Source of the DNA: DATGQT01 sp035304085
Lineage (GTDB): Bacteria > Bacteroidota > Rhodothermia > Rhodothermales > Rubricoccaceae
Length of the DNA: 23,792 nt
Assembly: GCA_035304085.1 (NCBI GenBank)
Contig: DATGQT010000212.1
Span: forward strand, 1-23,792
Reading direction: 5' to 3'
The notes below the pieces were generated by a model, which searched no databases, was not told the origin of the DNA, and worked only from the letters and a program-made list of their open reading frames with translations. This document shows positions 1 through 7,804 of the stretch, one piece after another. The first letter of the stretch is position 1. Each line of letters begins with the position of its first letter. The position numbers and the translations under genes were made by a program.

Positions 1-525
1 CTCGCCCAGCCGCGCGGCCAGCGCGTCGAGCAGCTTCACGAGGCGGTGCGGGCTCTCGTAGAGGACGACCGTCCGCGGCTCATCCACGAGGGCGTCGAGG
101 CGGGTCTGGCGGCCCTTCTTCTGCGGGAGGAACCCCTCGTAGACGAACCGGTCCGACGGCAGCCCGCTCGCCACGAGGGCGGGCACGAACGCCGTCGGCC
201 CCGGCAGCGCCACGACCTCGGCGCCCGCCGCGAGCGCCTCGCGGACGAGGAGGAAGCCGGGGTCGGAGATGCCCGGCGTCCCCGCGTCGGAGACGAGGGC
301 CACCCTCTCGCCCGCTGCCATCCGCTCGACGAGGTGGCGCGCCTTCGCGTGCTCGTTGTGGGCGTGGAAGCTCGTCCGCGGCGTCTCGATCCCGTAGTGC
401 TGGAAGAGCACGCCCGTCGTCCGGGTGTCCTCGCACGCCACGAGGTCGGCCTCCTTCAGCACCCGCAGCGCGCGGAACGTCAGGTCCTCCAGGTTGCCGA
501 CGGGGGTGGGGACGAGATAAAGCAC
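1..525 (-). CDS. rsmI: 16S rRNA 2'-O-ribose methyltransferase RsmI (5' part only)
   Basis: RsmI uses S-adenosylmethionine to 2'-O-methylate C1402 of 16S rRNA at the ribosomal P site. The visible 175 codons begin MLYLVPTPVGNLEDLTFRAL, the family's signature N-terminus. They continue with ACEDTRTTGVLFQHYGI, the LVSDAGTPGISDPG segment (about residues 79-92) and ALPGPTAFVPALVASGLPSDRF, all hallmarks of the RsmI branch of the tetrapyrrole methylase fold. The start is a GTG at 525-523, chosen because the conserved motif begins directly after it and no in-frame ATG lies just upstream. The C-terminal third lies beyond base 1. It is 52 bp downstream of the LptF/G-type gene on the same strand, so co-transcription is possible. 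Identity is very secure; the exact start is slightly less so. Confidence 0.95.
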   Translation of the reverse strand, partial: MLYLVPTPVGNLEDLTFRALRVLKEADLVACEDTRTTGVLFQHYGIETPRTSFHAHNEHAKARHLVERMAAGERVALVSDAGTPGISDPGFLLVREALAAGAEVVALPGPTAFVPALVASGLPSDRFVYEGFLPQKKGRQTRLDALVDEPRTVVLYESPHRLVKLLDALAARLGE

Positions 526-577
526 GGGGGAGTGCAGGCTTGCAAGCGTGCCCGCTTGCGCTCTTGAATGCTGCGCG

Positions 578-2029
578 TCAGCGCCTGCGCTGGAACACCC
601 CGGCGAGGCGCCGGATGGGGTCGCGCTGCGCCGGGTCGCGCGCCTCGCGCACGGAGAGGTAGACGCCGAGCGCGCCGATGATCACGTTGGCCGCCCACAT
701 CCCGAGCCACGGCGGCAGCAGCCCCCGGTCGGCCAGCTTCTCGCCCTGCACCAGCGTCACCCAGTAGAACAGGAACACGAACACCGCCAGCGACGCGATC
801 AGCCCGACGCCGCCGCGCGCCACGGCCAGCCCCAGCGGCACCCCGATCAGCACGAACACCAGGCACGCCAGCGCGATCGAGTTCTTCTTGTAGATCTCCA
901 CCCGGTAGCGGTCGGCCCGCTGGCGCTCCCAGCGGACGGCGTTGGCGGTGCCCTCGGCCCGGGACCGCAGCGCCCGCGCCCGCCCGAGCGCGGCGTCGAG
1001 CACGGCCTCGCGCGTCTCGGCGTCGAGGCCGGCGAGGAGGGGGTGCGCCGGCGGTACGGCGGCGGTCGTGTCGGCGGCCACCGTGTCGGCCTTGGGGGGC
1101 GCTTGCCCGCGCGGCACGAAGGCGCGTGGCGCGGACTCGGACGTGTCCGGCCGCCCGAACCGGCCGATCTCGGCCCCCAGTTCGTCCAGCCGCTCGGTCA
1201 CCCGCGCCTCGATGGAGTCCACCTCGGCGAGCATGGCCGAGGTGCGCATCGTGCGGTCGCTCCGCGCGTCGGTGTCGAGGTCGCGCCGCTCGAAGGTGAG
1301 GTCGGAGAGGTCGAACCCGAGGCGGTGGCGGTCGAAGGCCAGCCGCTCGTAGCGCTCGTCGGTGCCGCGGGTCTGGCGGCGGTGGAGCTCCCCGTCCTCC
1401 AGCGTCATCTCGAGGCGCCGCCCGCCGTAGGCCGTGGCGAGCCGCGCCCGCTCGGCCACCAGGACGGCCCGGCTCCCCGACGTGGTGGCGTCGAAGACGG
1501 TCACGCCGAGGAGGAGCCCGGCGGAGTCGGGCGGGATGGCCTCGGCGCGGAGGGCGTACCCCTCCAGGCCGGTGTAGAACGTGCCGGGCTCCAGCTCGAA
1601 GCCGGGCCGCGAGAGGCGGATGTCGCGCCACAGCCCGGCGAGCCGGAAGTTCGCCTCCGGCAGCATCACGTTGTTGAAGTACCCCATCCCGACGACGAGG
1701 AGCGCGCCGACGACGAGCACCGGCCACGCCAGCTCGTACAGGCTCACGCCGGCGCTCTTGACGACGAGGTAGGCCCGGCTCTCACTCAGCCGCCCGAACG
1801 CCGCCAGCAGCGCGATCAGCCACGCCATCGGCACCGCCAGCGTCACCATGTAGGCGAGGCTGTAGGCGACGAGCTCGACGAGCGCCCGCGCCGGCAGCCC
1901 GCGCCCCACCAGCTCCGGCAGGAACCGGATCAGGAACTGCATCAGCAGCAGGAACATCAGCGTCCCGAACGCCGCCAGGAACGGCACCGGGAGCGCGCGG
2001 AGGACGGTGAGGTGGAGCCGCTTGGGCAA
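578..2029 (-). CDS. LptF/LptG-family lipopolysaccharide export permease
   Basis: This is a YjgP/YjgQ-family inner-membrane permease. In known systems LptF and LptG pair with the LptB ATPase to extract lipopolysaccharide from the inner membrane and pass it to LptC/LptA. The 483-residue product has the expected layout: hydrophobic helices at about 12-35, 52-78 and 98-118, a large periplasmic domain (about 120-390), then three helices at about 385-405, 408-426 and 435-452. The segment VPMAWLIALLAAFGRLSESRA followed by a YELAWPVLVVG helix is typical of the family. The periplasmic domain contains a charged, proline-rich stretch around residues 290-330 that looks like a lineage-specific insertion. 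I cannot tell LptF from LptG by reading alone. The gene is transcribed away from the metallo-hydrolase gene and toward rsmI. Confidence 0.88.
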   Translation of the reverse strand: MPKRLHLTVLRALPVPFLAAFGTLMFLLLMQFLIRFLPELVGRGLPARALVELVAYSLAYMVTLAVPMAWLIALLAAFGRLSESRAYLVVKSAGVSLYELAWPVLVVGALLVVGMGYFNNVMLPEANFRLAGLWRDIRLSRPGFELEPGTFYTGLEGYALRAEAIPPDSAGLLLGVTVFDATTSGSRAVLVAERARLATAYGGRRLEMTLEDGELHRRQTRGTDERYERLAFDRHRLGFDLSDLTFERRDLDTDARSDRTMRTSAMLAEVDSIEARVTERLDELGAEIGRFGRPDTSESAPRAFVPRGQAPPKADTVAADTTAAVPPAHPLLAGLDAETREAVLDAALGRARALRSRAEGTANAVRWERQRADRYRVEIYKKNSIALACLVFVLIGVPLGLAVARGGVGLIASLAVFVFLFYWVTLVQGEKLADRGLLPPWLGMWAANVIIGALGVYLSVREARDPAQRDPIRRLAGVFQRRR

Positions 2030-2110
2030 GGACTGAGGGAATGGGGGTTTGAAGGGGTGAGGGGAAGCTACCGTGGAACGGGGGAGACTCCGATGGGATT
2101 GCAGCCTCCC

Positions 2111-2176
2111 CCCTCACTCCTTCAGCCCATCGCTCCCTCACTCCTTCAGTCCATCGCTCCCTCACTCCATGGCTCC
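2111..2176. repeat. Tandem array, 8-bp period in a 24-bp higher-order unit
   Basis: Consecutive octamers read CTCACTCC, TTCAGCCC, ATCGCTCC, CTCACTCC, TTCAGTCC, ATCGCTCC, CTCACTCC, ATGGCTCC, so a three-octamer block of 24 bp repeats from about 2111, 2135 and 2159. The array ends exactly at the ATG (2177) of the metallo-hydrolase gene and fills most of the divergent gap between it and the LptF/G-type gene. It would form the pyrimidine-rich 5' leader of the hydrolase mRNA. No other promoter-like signal is obvious in 2030-2176. Confidence 0.85.
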
Positions 2177-2839
2177 ATGACCGTCCGGTCGTTCACCGTC
2201 AGCCCCTTCGCCGAGAACTGCTACGTCGTCCACGACGCGGGCGAGGCGGCGCTCGTGGACCCCGGCACGGCCACCGAGGCCGAGCGCCGCCTCGTCCTCG
2301 ACTACCTCGAAGAGCACGGCCTCCGCGTGCGCCACCTCCTCCTCACGCACGCCCACATCGACCACGTCCTCGGCTGCGCCTTCTTCGCCGAGCGCTTCGG
2401 CGCCGACGCCGACCACGGCGGCTGGCAGCTCCACCGCGCCGACCTCCCGCTCCTCCAGCACGCCCACGTCCAGGCCGAGCTCTTCGGCGTCCGCATCGCC
2501 CCGCCCCCGACGCCGGCGCACTTCCTCGAAGCGGGCGAGACGATCCCCCTCGGCGGCGGCGCCCTCGCCGTCCGCCACACGCCCGGTCACGCCCCCGGCC
2601 ACGTCGTCTTCGTCGACGAGCCCGACGGGTTCGTGATCGGGGGCGACGTCCTCTTCGCCGGCTCCATCGGGCGGACGGACCTGTGGGAGGGCTCGTACCC
2701 GCTCCTGATGCGGTCCATCCGCGAGCAACTCCTCACCCTGCCGGACGAGACGGTGGTCTACCCCGGCCACGGCCCCGCCACCACCGTCGGCCAGGAGCGC
2801 CGCACGAACCCGTTCCTCACGGGCGAGGTGGCCCCGTGA
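2177..2839 (+). CDS. Glyoxalase II-like metallo-beta-lactamase-fold hydrolase
   Basis: The 220-residue product is a compact binuclear metal hydrolase of the glyoxalase II / GloB-like group, which typically hydrolyses thioesters such as S-lactoyl thiol conjugates. All ligands are visible: the THAHIDH motif with H58, H60, D62 and H63, H138 in HTPGHAPGH, the bridging D157 in GGDVLF, and H198 in YPGHGP. The segment GSIGRTDLWEGSY is characteristic of the subgroup. The ATG at 2177 is chosen because conserved sequence (MTVRSFTVSPFAENCYVV) starts there; the reading frame stays open far upstream only because of the GC-rich composition. It ends 4 bp before the convergent lipoprotein gene. The bshA gene nearby suggests, by inference only, that its thiol substrate could be a bacillithiol conjugate. 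Confidence 0.92.
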   Translation: MTVRSFTVSPFAENCYVVHDAGEAALVDPGTATEAERRLVLDYLEEHGLRVRHLLLTHAHIDHVLGCAFFAERFGADADHGGWQLHRADLPLLQHAHVQAELFGVRIAPPPTPAHFLEAGETIPLGGGALAVRHTPGHAPGHVVFVDEPDGFVIGGDVLFAGSIGRTDLWEGSYPLLMRSIREQLLTLPDETVVYPGHGPATTVGQERRTNPFLTGEVAP

Positions 2840-2843
2840 GGGC

Positions 2844-3332
2844 TCACGCCTCGCCGTTGAAGGCGAGGTCGGAGAACGTCGCCGTCTCGGGGTCGAAGAG
2901 GGCGCCCCAGAACGACGTGCCGCCGTCGCACACGATGAAGGGCTCGCCGGCCTCCGCGCTCAGCCGGGCGGGGAAGGCGTTGACGTAGATCAGCCTCCGC
3001 CCCCCGATGACCACGCCGACGTACTGGCGGTGGTAGCGGCCGAGGTCGTCGAGGCGCGCGTCGGGGAGGCAGCAGGCGGTGGACGGGAGCGTGAGGAGGT
3101 CCGGGAGGTGCTCCTCCAGCAGGCGGACGTCCGCCTCCGACGGGTTCCACCCGCCCTCGACGGCGTACGAGGCGCGGGAGCACTGCCGGGTCGCCTCCTC
3201 GGCGAGCGCCGCGTCGAGGACGGTGTAGGAACCGGGGGCGGTGGGGGCGTCTGGGCGGGAGCCGGAGCAGCCCGCGAGCACGGCCGCGAAGAGGAGGGCG
3301 GGGAATAGGGTGTGTCGCGGGGCGGTGTTCAT
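2844..3332 (-). CDS. Hypothetical lipoprotein
   Basis: A 162-residue protein that I do not recognise. It starts with a basic segment, a hydrophobic stretch and a lipobox (LFAAVLAGC, Cys at residue 22), so it should be a lipid-anchored envelope protein. The mature part contains four more cysteines, including an adjacent pair in STACCLP (around residue 86), and a segment YHRQYVGVVIGGRRLIYVNAF that resembles a small alpha/beta domain. The start codon overlaps the stop codon of the preceding kinase-fold gene in an ATGA (3329-3332), which indicates translational coupling. It is therefore the last gene of a bshA - kinase-fold - lipoprotein operon. The paired cysteines and the link to bacillithiol synthesis allow a thiol-related role, but nothing proves it. 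Confidence 0.8.
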   Translation of the reverse strand: MNTAPRHTLFPALLFAAVLAGCSGSRPDAPTAPGSYTVLDAALAEEATRQCSRASYAVEGGWNPSEADVRLLEEHLPDLLTLPSTACCLPDARLDDLGRYHRQYVGVVIGGRRLIYVNAFPARLSAEAGEPFIVCDGGTSFWGALFDPETATFSDLAFNGEA

Positions 3333-4525
3333 GGTGCGCTTACGGGGAGGCCGTGAAGCATGGAGGCGCTGGCGGGCTCATGGTGGTGGAGGAGCCGCTC
3401 CAGCGAGGCGTAGACGAGCTCCCCCATCGTCTGGCAGTCGCCGAAGAGGGGGTCGTCGTAGTGGGCGGCGAGCTGGGCGCCGAGGCGGCGGACGTTCGCG
3501 GGGTCCGAGATGATGTCCTCGCACATCACCTCCATGAGCGCGCTGTAGCGGCCGTGGCTGGCCCGGATGCGCCCGGCGATCAGCGCCCGCTCCTCGCGCT
3601 GGTACTGGTCCACCGTCCGCGGCGTCATGTGCCGCATGCCCAGCTCGATGATGGGGTTGTTCTGCGGGAAGTACTGCGGGAGGTACACCTGCTTCTTCCC
3701 GTGGTGGCTCTGCTGGTCGAAGTCGATGGGCCGGAGCCGGTACTGCATCTTCTCGAAGTCCGGCGTGATGTCGACGACGAAGTTGCCCGAGTGCATGTCG
3801 CCCAGGAGGCGGACGAAGCACCGCTCGTTGAACTTCACGAACTCCTTGGCCAGGCGGACCTCGTCGAAGGCGTTCGACGGCATCGCCTCCCGGATGAACT
3901 GGTCGGCCGGGATGCCGACGATGTGCTCCTCGATCAGCGTGGTGCCGTGGACGAGGTAGTTGATCCGGTTCGGGGAGAGGACGTGCTCCAGCTCCAGCCC
4001 GTAGAGCCGGTTCGCGTCCACCTTCTTGACGTAGAAGTAGTCGAAGTTCTCGTTGAGCGCGTTGACGATGCGGACGCGGAAGGGGAGGGTGTTCCCGTAG
4101 AGGCAGAGGTCGACGCGGTCGACGTAGAGGTGCTCGACGGTCGAGAGGTCGCCGTCGGACTTCAACAGGGCGTAGGTGAGGCGGAGGGCGTCGTGGATCT
4201 CGGGCTGCTCGGCGGGGCCGTAGAGGACGGTGTTCCAGAGGGTGTCGTGGCCGTGCTCGTCGTAGAGCGTGACGGCGTTGTCGAAGCGGAGGAGGCTCCC
4301 GTAGTCGGCGCCCTCGGTGGCGAGGCGGCGGTAGCGCGCGAGGTACTCGGCGAAGTAGTCGGAGAGGGGGTAGACCGGCTTCTTGCGCGAGATGAGGTTG
4401 GCGCGGCGGGCCTCGGGCCGGAGCGCGCGGTCCCCGCCGTGGCCGTTCCAGGGGCCCCCCGGGGCGCGGGGGCTCCCGCTCTTCCGGCCGTCGCCGTTAC
4501 CCTTCGAGGCGCGGGGGCTGCTCAT
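3329..4525 (-). CDS. Uncharacterised kinase-fold (aminoglycoside-phosphotransferase-like) protein
   Basis: A 398-residue protein that I cannot name. Its C-terminal two thirds look like an atypical protein-kinase or APH-type fold. A candidate beta-3 lysine lies in FYVKKVD (K167/K168), candidate helix-C glutamates in LELEH (E178/E180), and a hinge-like LIEEHIVG follows at about 197-204. The catalytic-loop motif GDMHSGN spans residues 242-248 (D243, N248), and the metal-binding motif is IDFD (D268). The first 45 residues are low-complexity and basic (Ser, Pro, Gly, Arg) and may be a flexible tail. No membrane segment is evident. It starts 9 nt after the bshA stop and overlaps the lipoprotein gene by 4 nt, so it sits in the middle of an operon. 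A phosphotransferase acting on a small molecule or protein is the best guess; the substrate is unknown. Confidence 0.72.
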   Translation of the reverse strand: MSSPRASKGNGDGRKSGSPRAPGGPWNGHGGDRALRPEARRANLISRKKPVYPLSDYFAEYLARYRRLATEGADYGSLLRFDNAVTLYDEHGHDTLWNTVLYGPAEQPEIHDALRLTYALLKSDGDLSTVEHLYVDRVDLCLYGNTLPFRVRIVNALNENFDYFYVKKVDANRLYGLELEHVLSPNRINYLVHGTTLIEEHIVGIPADQFIREAMPSNAFDEVRLAKEFVKFNERCFVRLLGDMHSGNFVVDITPDFEKMQYRLRPIDFDQQSHHGKKQVYLPQYFPQNNPIIELGMRHMTPRTVDQYQREERALIAGRIRASHGRYSALMEVMCEDIISDPANVRRLGAQLAAHYDDPLFGDCQTMGELVYASLERLLHHHEPASASMLHGLPVSAP

Positions 4526-4534
4526 GGGCGGGAA

Positions 4535-5728
4535 TCAGGCGCGGACGCGGGCGATGACCTCGGCCTGCTCGTCCATCACCCGCTGGTAGTACGCCTCGTA
4601 GCGCGGCACCACCTCGTCGATGTCGAACTGCTCGGCGCGGGCGAGGGCGCTCCGGGTCATCCGCCGGTGGAGGTCGGGGTCGGTGAGGATGCGGCGGGAC
4701 GCGGCCGTCATGGCGTCGACGTCGCCGAGGGGGCAGAGGAAGCCGGTCTCCCCGTCCACGTTGAGCTCGGGGAGGCCGCCGATGTCGGAGGATACGACGG
4801 GGACCCCGCACGCCATCGCCTCGAGGGCCGCCAGCCCGAACGTCTCGCTGCCGGACGGCATCAGGAAGAGGTCGGCGATGGAGAGGATCTCCTCGACGGG
4901 CTCCTGCTTGCCGAGGAAGCGGACCTCGTGGTAGACGCCGAGCTCGCGGGCGAGCGCCTCGCAGACCGCCCGGTCCGGCCCGTCGCCGACCAGCAGCAGC
5001 TTGACGCCGCCGGCCTCGCCCGCTCTGGGGTGGTCCTCGGGCCAGACGCCCTCGCAAAAGAGGGCGTGGAAGACGCGCACCACGTCGGTGGCGCGCTTGA
5101 CCTCGCGGAAGTTGGAGACGTGGACGAGGAGGTGCTCGCCCTCGGGGCAGATGGCCCGCTTGAAGTGGTCCTTGTGCGTGCGCCGGAAACGCGCGGTGTC
5201 CACGAAGTTCGGGATCACCGCGATCTCGCGCTCGATGTCGAAGCGCTCGTGGGTCTCGCGGCGGAGGTAGTCCGAGACGGCCGTGACCCCGTCGCTCGCG
5301 TTGATGGAGTGCTCGACGACGGGGCGGTACGACGCGTCCTGCCCGACGAGCGTGATGTCGGTGCCGTGCAGGGTGGTTACGACGGGGACGTGGCGGCCCT
5401 CGCCGTCGAGGATCTCGCGGGCGAGGACGGCGCTGGTGGCGTGGGGGATGGCGTAGTGGACGTGGAGGAGGTCGAGGCCCTCGTGCCGCACGACGTCCAC
5501 CATCTTGCTCGTCAGCGCGATGGAGTAGGGGGGGTACTCGAAGAGCGGGTACGCGTTGACGCGGACCTCGTGGAAGAACAGGCGGTCCGAGACGTGGTCG
5601 AGGCGGAGGGGGAGGTCGTAGGCGATGAAGTGGACCTCGTGGCCGCGCTGGGCGAGCGCCTTGCCGAGCTCGGTGGCGACGACGCCGCTGCCGCCGTAGG
5701 TGGGGTAGCAGGTGATGCCGATCTTCAT
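4535..5728 (-). CDS. bshA: N-acetyl-alpha-D-glucosaminyl L-malate synthase BshA
   Basis: BshA performs the first step of bacillithiol synthesis, transferring GlcNAc from UDP-GlcNAc to L-malate in the cytoplasm. The 397-residue product is a GT4-type, GT-B fold glycosyltransferase. It has the N-terminal glycine loop YPTYGGSGVVATELG (about 8-22), the BshA signature HVHYAIPHA (89-97), TTLHGTDITLVG (118-129), NFVDT (174-178), VSNFREVKR (204-212), and the EX7E motif from E295 to E303 in GSETFGLAALEAMACG. Length and motif order match the family throughout. It heads an operon with the kinase-fold gene 9 nt downstream. No bshB or bshC lies in this window, so the later steps must be encoded elsewhere. 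The leader before the ATG is C-rich without a Shine-Dalgarno sequence. Confidence 0.96.
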   Translation of the reverse strand: MKIGITCYPTYGGSGVVATELGKALAQRGHEVHFIAYDLPLRLDHVSDRLFFHEVRVNAYPLFEYPPYSIALTSKMVDVVRHEGLDLLHVHYAIPHATSAVLAREILDGEGRHVPVVTTLHGTDITLVGQDASYRPVVEHSINASDGVTAVSDYLRRETHERFDIEREIAVIPNFVDTARFRRTHKDHFKRAICPEGEHLLVHVSNFREVKRATDVVRVFHALFCEGVWPEDHPRAGEAGGVKLLLVGDGPDRAVCEALARELGVYHEVRFLGKQEPVEEILSIADLFLMPSGSETFGLAALEAMACGVPVVSSDIGGLPELNVDGETGFLCPLGDVDAMTAASRRILTDPDLHRRMTRSALARAEQFDIDEVVPRYEAYYQRVMDEQAEVIARVRA

Positions 5729-5857
5729 GGGGGCGCGGGGGGACGGGCGCCCCGTTACGGATCACGGGCGGCCCGCGGCTCGTTCGGGCGTGCAAACTCC
5801 GCTGCGCGGGCGCGGTTGCGTGCCCGCCGGTTTCCTCCATCACCCGCTCGTCCCCCC

Positions 5858-6442
5858 ATGCGTACCGCCCTCCTCGCGCTCCTCCTCGCCCTCGCGCCCG
5901 CCGCGAGCGCCCAGCTCCTCCCGTCCGTCGACTTCGGCGTCACCGGCGGCCTCAACTTCAGCAGCCTCGGCGACGCCGCCGGCCTCGACCTCGGGCAGTC
6001 CACCGGCTACCACGTCGGCGCCTACGCCGAGGTGGGCGTGGGCGGCCTCGGCATCCGCCCGGCCGTCCTCTACGTGAAGGCCGGCGAGATCGCCTTCCCC
6101 GGCTTCGGCGACGAGTCGGTGGGCTTCTTCGCCATCCCGGTGGACCTGAAGTATTCGGCGTCGACGCCGCTCGTGCAGCCGTACGGGCTCCTGGGGCCGG
6201 AGCTGCGGATCCCCACCGGCGAGGTGTTCGACCGCGACGGCACGCGGAGCACGGCCGTCGCCCTCAACGTCGGCGCGGGCGCCCGCCTCGGCGCCTTCAT
6301 CGGCCCGAGCGTCTCGGCCGAGCTCCGCTACTCGTTCGACGTGACCGGCTTCGTCGAGGACACCGCCCTCTTCGGCGCCGGGGGCGCGGACGAGAGCTTC
6401 CGGTTCAACGTGTTCTACGTCCGTGTCGGCGTCGCCATTTGA
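5858..6442 (+). CDS. PorT-like outer-membrane beta-barrel protein
   Basis: A 194-residue secreted protein with a clear signal peptide (MRTALLALLLALAPAASAQ, cleavage after about residue 18). After this come alternating hydrophobic and glycine-rich strands such as VDFGVTGGLNFSSLG, GYHVGAYAEVGVGGLGIRPAVLYV and FNVFYVRVGVAI, the last ending in the aromatic/hydrophobic C-terminal strand typical of outer-membrane barrels. The pattern fits the small outer-membrane beta-barrel family seen in Bacteroidota-type bacteria (the PorT/OMP_b-brl_2 group), probably with eight strands. Function beyond an outer-membrane location cannot be deduced. The start is the ATG at 5858, preceded by a run of six C residues. 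It is divergent from bshA across a 129-bp gap and ends at a large hairpin. Confidence 0.85.
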   Translation: MRTALLALLLALAPAASAQLLPSVDFGVTGGLNFSSLGDAAGLDLGQSTGYHVGAYAEVGVGGLGIRPAVLYVKAGEIAFPGFGDESVGFFAIPVDLKYSASTPLVQPYGLLGPELRIPTGEVFDRDGTRSTAVALNVGAGARLGAFIGPSVSAELRYSFDVTGFVEDTALFGAGGADESFRFNVFYVRVGVAI

Positions 6443-6445
6443 GGG

Positions 6446-6493
6446 AAGGGGGAAGGGCCACTGGTGGCCGGGGCCCGGTGGCCCTTCCCCCTC
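6446..6493. terminator. Long stem-loop between convergent genes
   Basis: A 14-bp perfect stem pairs GGGGGAAGGGCCAC (6448-6461) with GTGGCCCTTCCCCC (6478-6491), and an A-T pair extends it to 15 bp. The loop is 16 nt and itself GC-rich. It lies 5 nt after the stop of the outer-membrane barrel gene and just before the convergent stop of the baeRF gene (6502), so it could end transcripts from both sides. Neither side has a real U-tract, so it may act as an mRNA-stabilising 3' hairpin or a factor-assisted terminator. Confidence 0.65.
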
Positions 6494-6501
6494 CGGCCCA
6501 T

Positions 6502-7689
6502 TCAGAACCGGAGGAGGGCGGCGGCGGGGCCGTGGGGCTCCAGGGCGTTCCGGGCGGCCTCGGAGCGGATGAGCTCGAGGCCGGCCCCCTGCTCCAGCGC
6601 CCGCTCCAGCATCAGCTCGAAGAGGTCGTCCTCGGGGAGGATCCGCCCGCCGGTGGCCTCGTAGGTCCCGTCCGTCCGCGTCGTGAGCATCCCGCTCGTC
6701 GCGTCGATGCCGCCGGGGATGCGGAGGTCGTCGTTGACGACGAGCGTCATGACGCGCTGCTGGTTGAGCATGTCGAGCGTGGCGTCGAGGCCGACGACGG
6801 CGCGGCTCGGGATCAGCTCCTGGAGGCGCTCGACGGTTTCGAGCTCCTCGCGCGCCTCGACCTCGCGCTGGACCGGCTCCGCTTTCGCCGCCACCTCGGC
6901 CGGCGTCGCGTTGATGCCGCACTGGAACGAGGCGGCCACCTTCTGGCGGGTCTTCTGTTCGAGGGCGTCGAGGAAGGCGGCCTCCATGTCCGGCGCGCAG
7001 TCGTAGATGACGTGGCGAGCGTCGAGGGCCTCGGCGATGAGGTCGAGGGCGTGGGCGCTGCGCTGGGCGTGCTGCCGCTTCAGCTCGTCCTTGATGTCCC
7101 GGCGCTGGTCCTTCGAGGCGAAGTCGGTCACGGCGATCTCGTCCCCTATGAGGCCGTAGACCTCCTCGACGAGGCCGATCTGGGAGAAGAAGAACCGGCT
7201 CTTGTGGGCCGAGACGAGCGCGATGACGAACCGGTCGTGCTCGTCGCGCACGCGGGCGAGGGGGCGGACGTAGCACCCCCGGTTGACGTAGACGTCGTTG
7301 GGCACGGTGATGGCGACGCCGAGCTGCTCGAAGAGCCCGAGGTCCTGGCAGGCGAAGAAGACGAGGCCGCGGCCGGTGCGGGGGAGCCCGCCGCGGAGGG
7401 CGTCCTCGATCCGGCCGAGCTCGGCCTCGACGGCGCGGGCGTGCCCGTCGGCGCCGGGGTGGGCGAGGGCGCGCGCCTTGAGGTCCTTGAACGCGATCTC
7501 CCACGCGTCGCCCGTCCGCCGCTCGGGCGAGAGCTCCATGTACAGGCTGACGATGGGGGCGCCGTCGGACTCGATCTCGTTGAGGCGCTGGAGGTGGGCG
7601 GCGTCGAGGAAGTGGAAGCCGGGGGCGGTCGTGCGGCGGCGCAGCTCGGCGAGGAGCGCGTCGCGGTCCTGGGGGGAGAGGTTGCTCAT
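6502..7689 (-). CDS. baeRF-type archaeo-eukaryotic release factor homologue
   Basis: The 395-residue protein resembles the bacterial archaeo-eukaryotic release factor group (baeRF), predicted to work at the ribosome in rescue or quality control. Three domains can be traced. An N-terminal domain (about 1-145) contains PIVSLYMELSPERR and GRGLVFFACQDLGLFEQLGV. A middle domain (about 150-290) starts with DRFVIALVSAHKSRFF, and a C-terminal L30e-like domain follows (about 290-395, with GRILPEDDLFELMLERALEQGAGLELI). I find no GGQ tripeptide in the middle domain, where catalytic eRF1-type proteins carry the peptidyl-tRNA hydrolysis loop. The place is taken by a charged stretch, ASKDQRRDIKDELKRQ (about 191-206). 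It is downstream of the sigma-factor gene on the same strand, separated by a repeat-filled 111-bp gap. Confidence 0.8.
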   Translation of the reverse strand: MSNLSPQDRDALLAELRRRTTAPGFHFLDAAHLQRLNEIESDGAPIVSLYMELSPERRTGDAWEIAFKDLKARALAHPGADGHARAVEAELGRIEDALRGGLPRTGRGLVFFACQDLGLFEQLGVAITVPNDVYVNRGCYVRPLARVRDEHDRFVIALVSAHKSRFFFSQIGLVEEVYGLIGDEIAVTDFASKDQRRDIKDELKRQHAQRSAHALDLIAEALDARHVIYDCAPDMEAAFLDALEQKTRQKVAASFQCGINATPAEVAAKAEPVQREVEAREELETVERLQELIPSRAVVGLDATLDMLNQQRVMTLVVNDDLRIPGGIDATSGMLTTRTDGTYEATGGRILPEDDLFELMLERALEQGAGLELIRSEAARNALEPHGPAAALLRF

Positions 7690-7742
7690 GGATGGCAGGT
7701 GACGAGGGGTGGCTACTCGGGAGGAAGGGCGCGGTCCGACGT

Positions 7743-7804
7743 GTTACGTGGTACGTATCACGTGACCTGGCAGCCCTCACGTAATCACGTACCCAAGTAA
7801 TCAC
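7743..7804. repeat. Degenerate heptanucleotide array (ACGT-type units)
   Basis: Units GTTACGT, GGTACGT and ATCACGT follow each other with exact 7-bp spacing at 7743-7763. More degenerate copies follow (CTCACGT, ATCACGT), and GTAATCAC occurs twice (7781-7788 and 7797-7804), the second copy overlapping the stop codon of the sigma-factor gene. The array is conspicuously richer in A and T than its surroundings and fills the gap between the sigma-factor gene and the baeRF gene. It belongs to the same class of short-period arrays seen elsewhere in the window. Confidence 0.7.

Noticed and set aside
3353..5857. Very long plus-strand open frame opposite the bshA operon
   Set aside because: It reads as Val/Asp/Glu/Leu-rich low complexity antisense to bshA and the kinase-fold gene. 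Only its final part from 5858 (signal peptide and barrel) is real.
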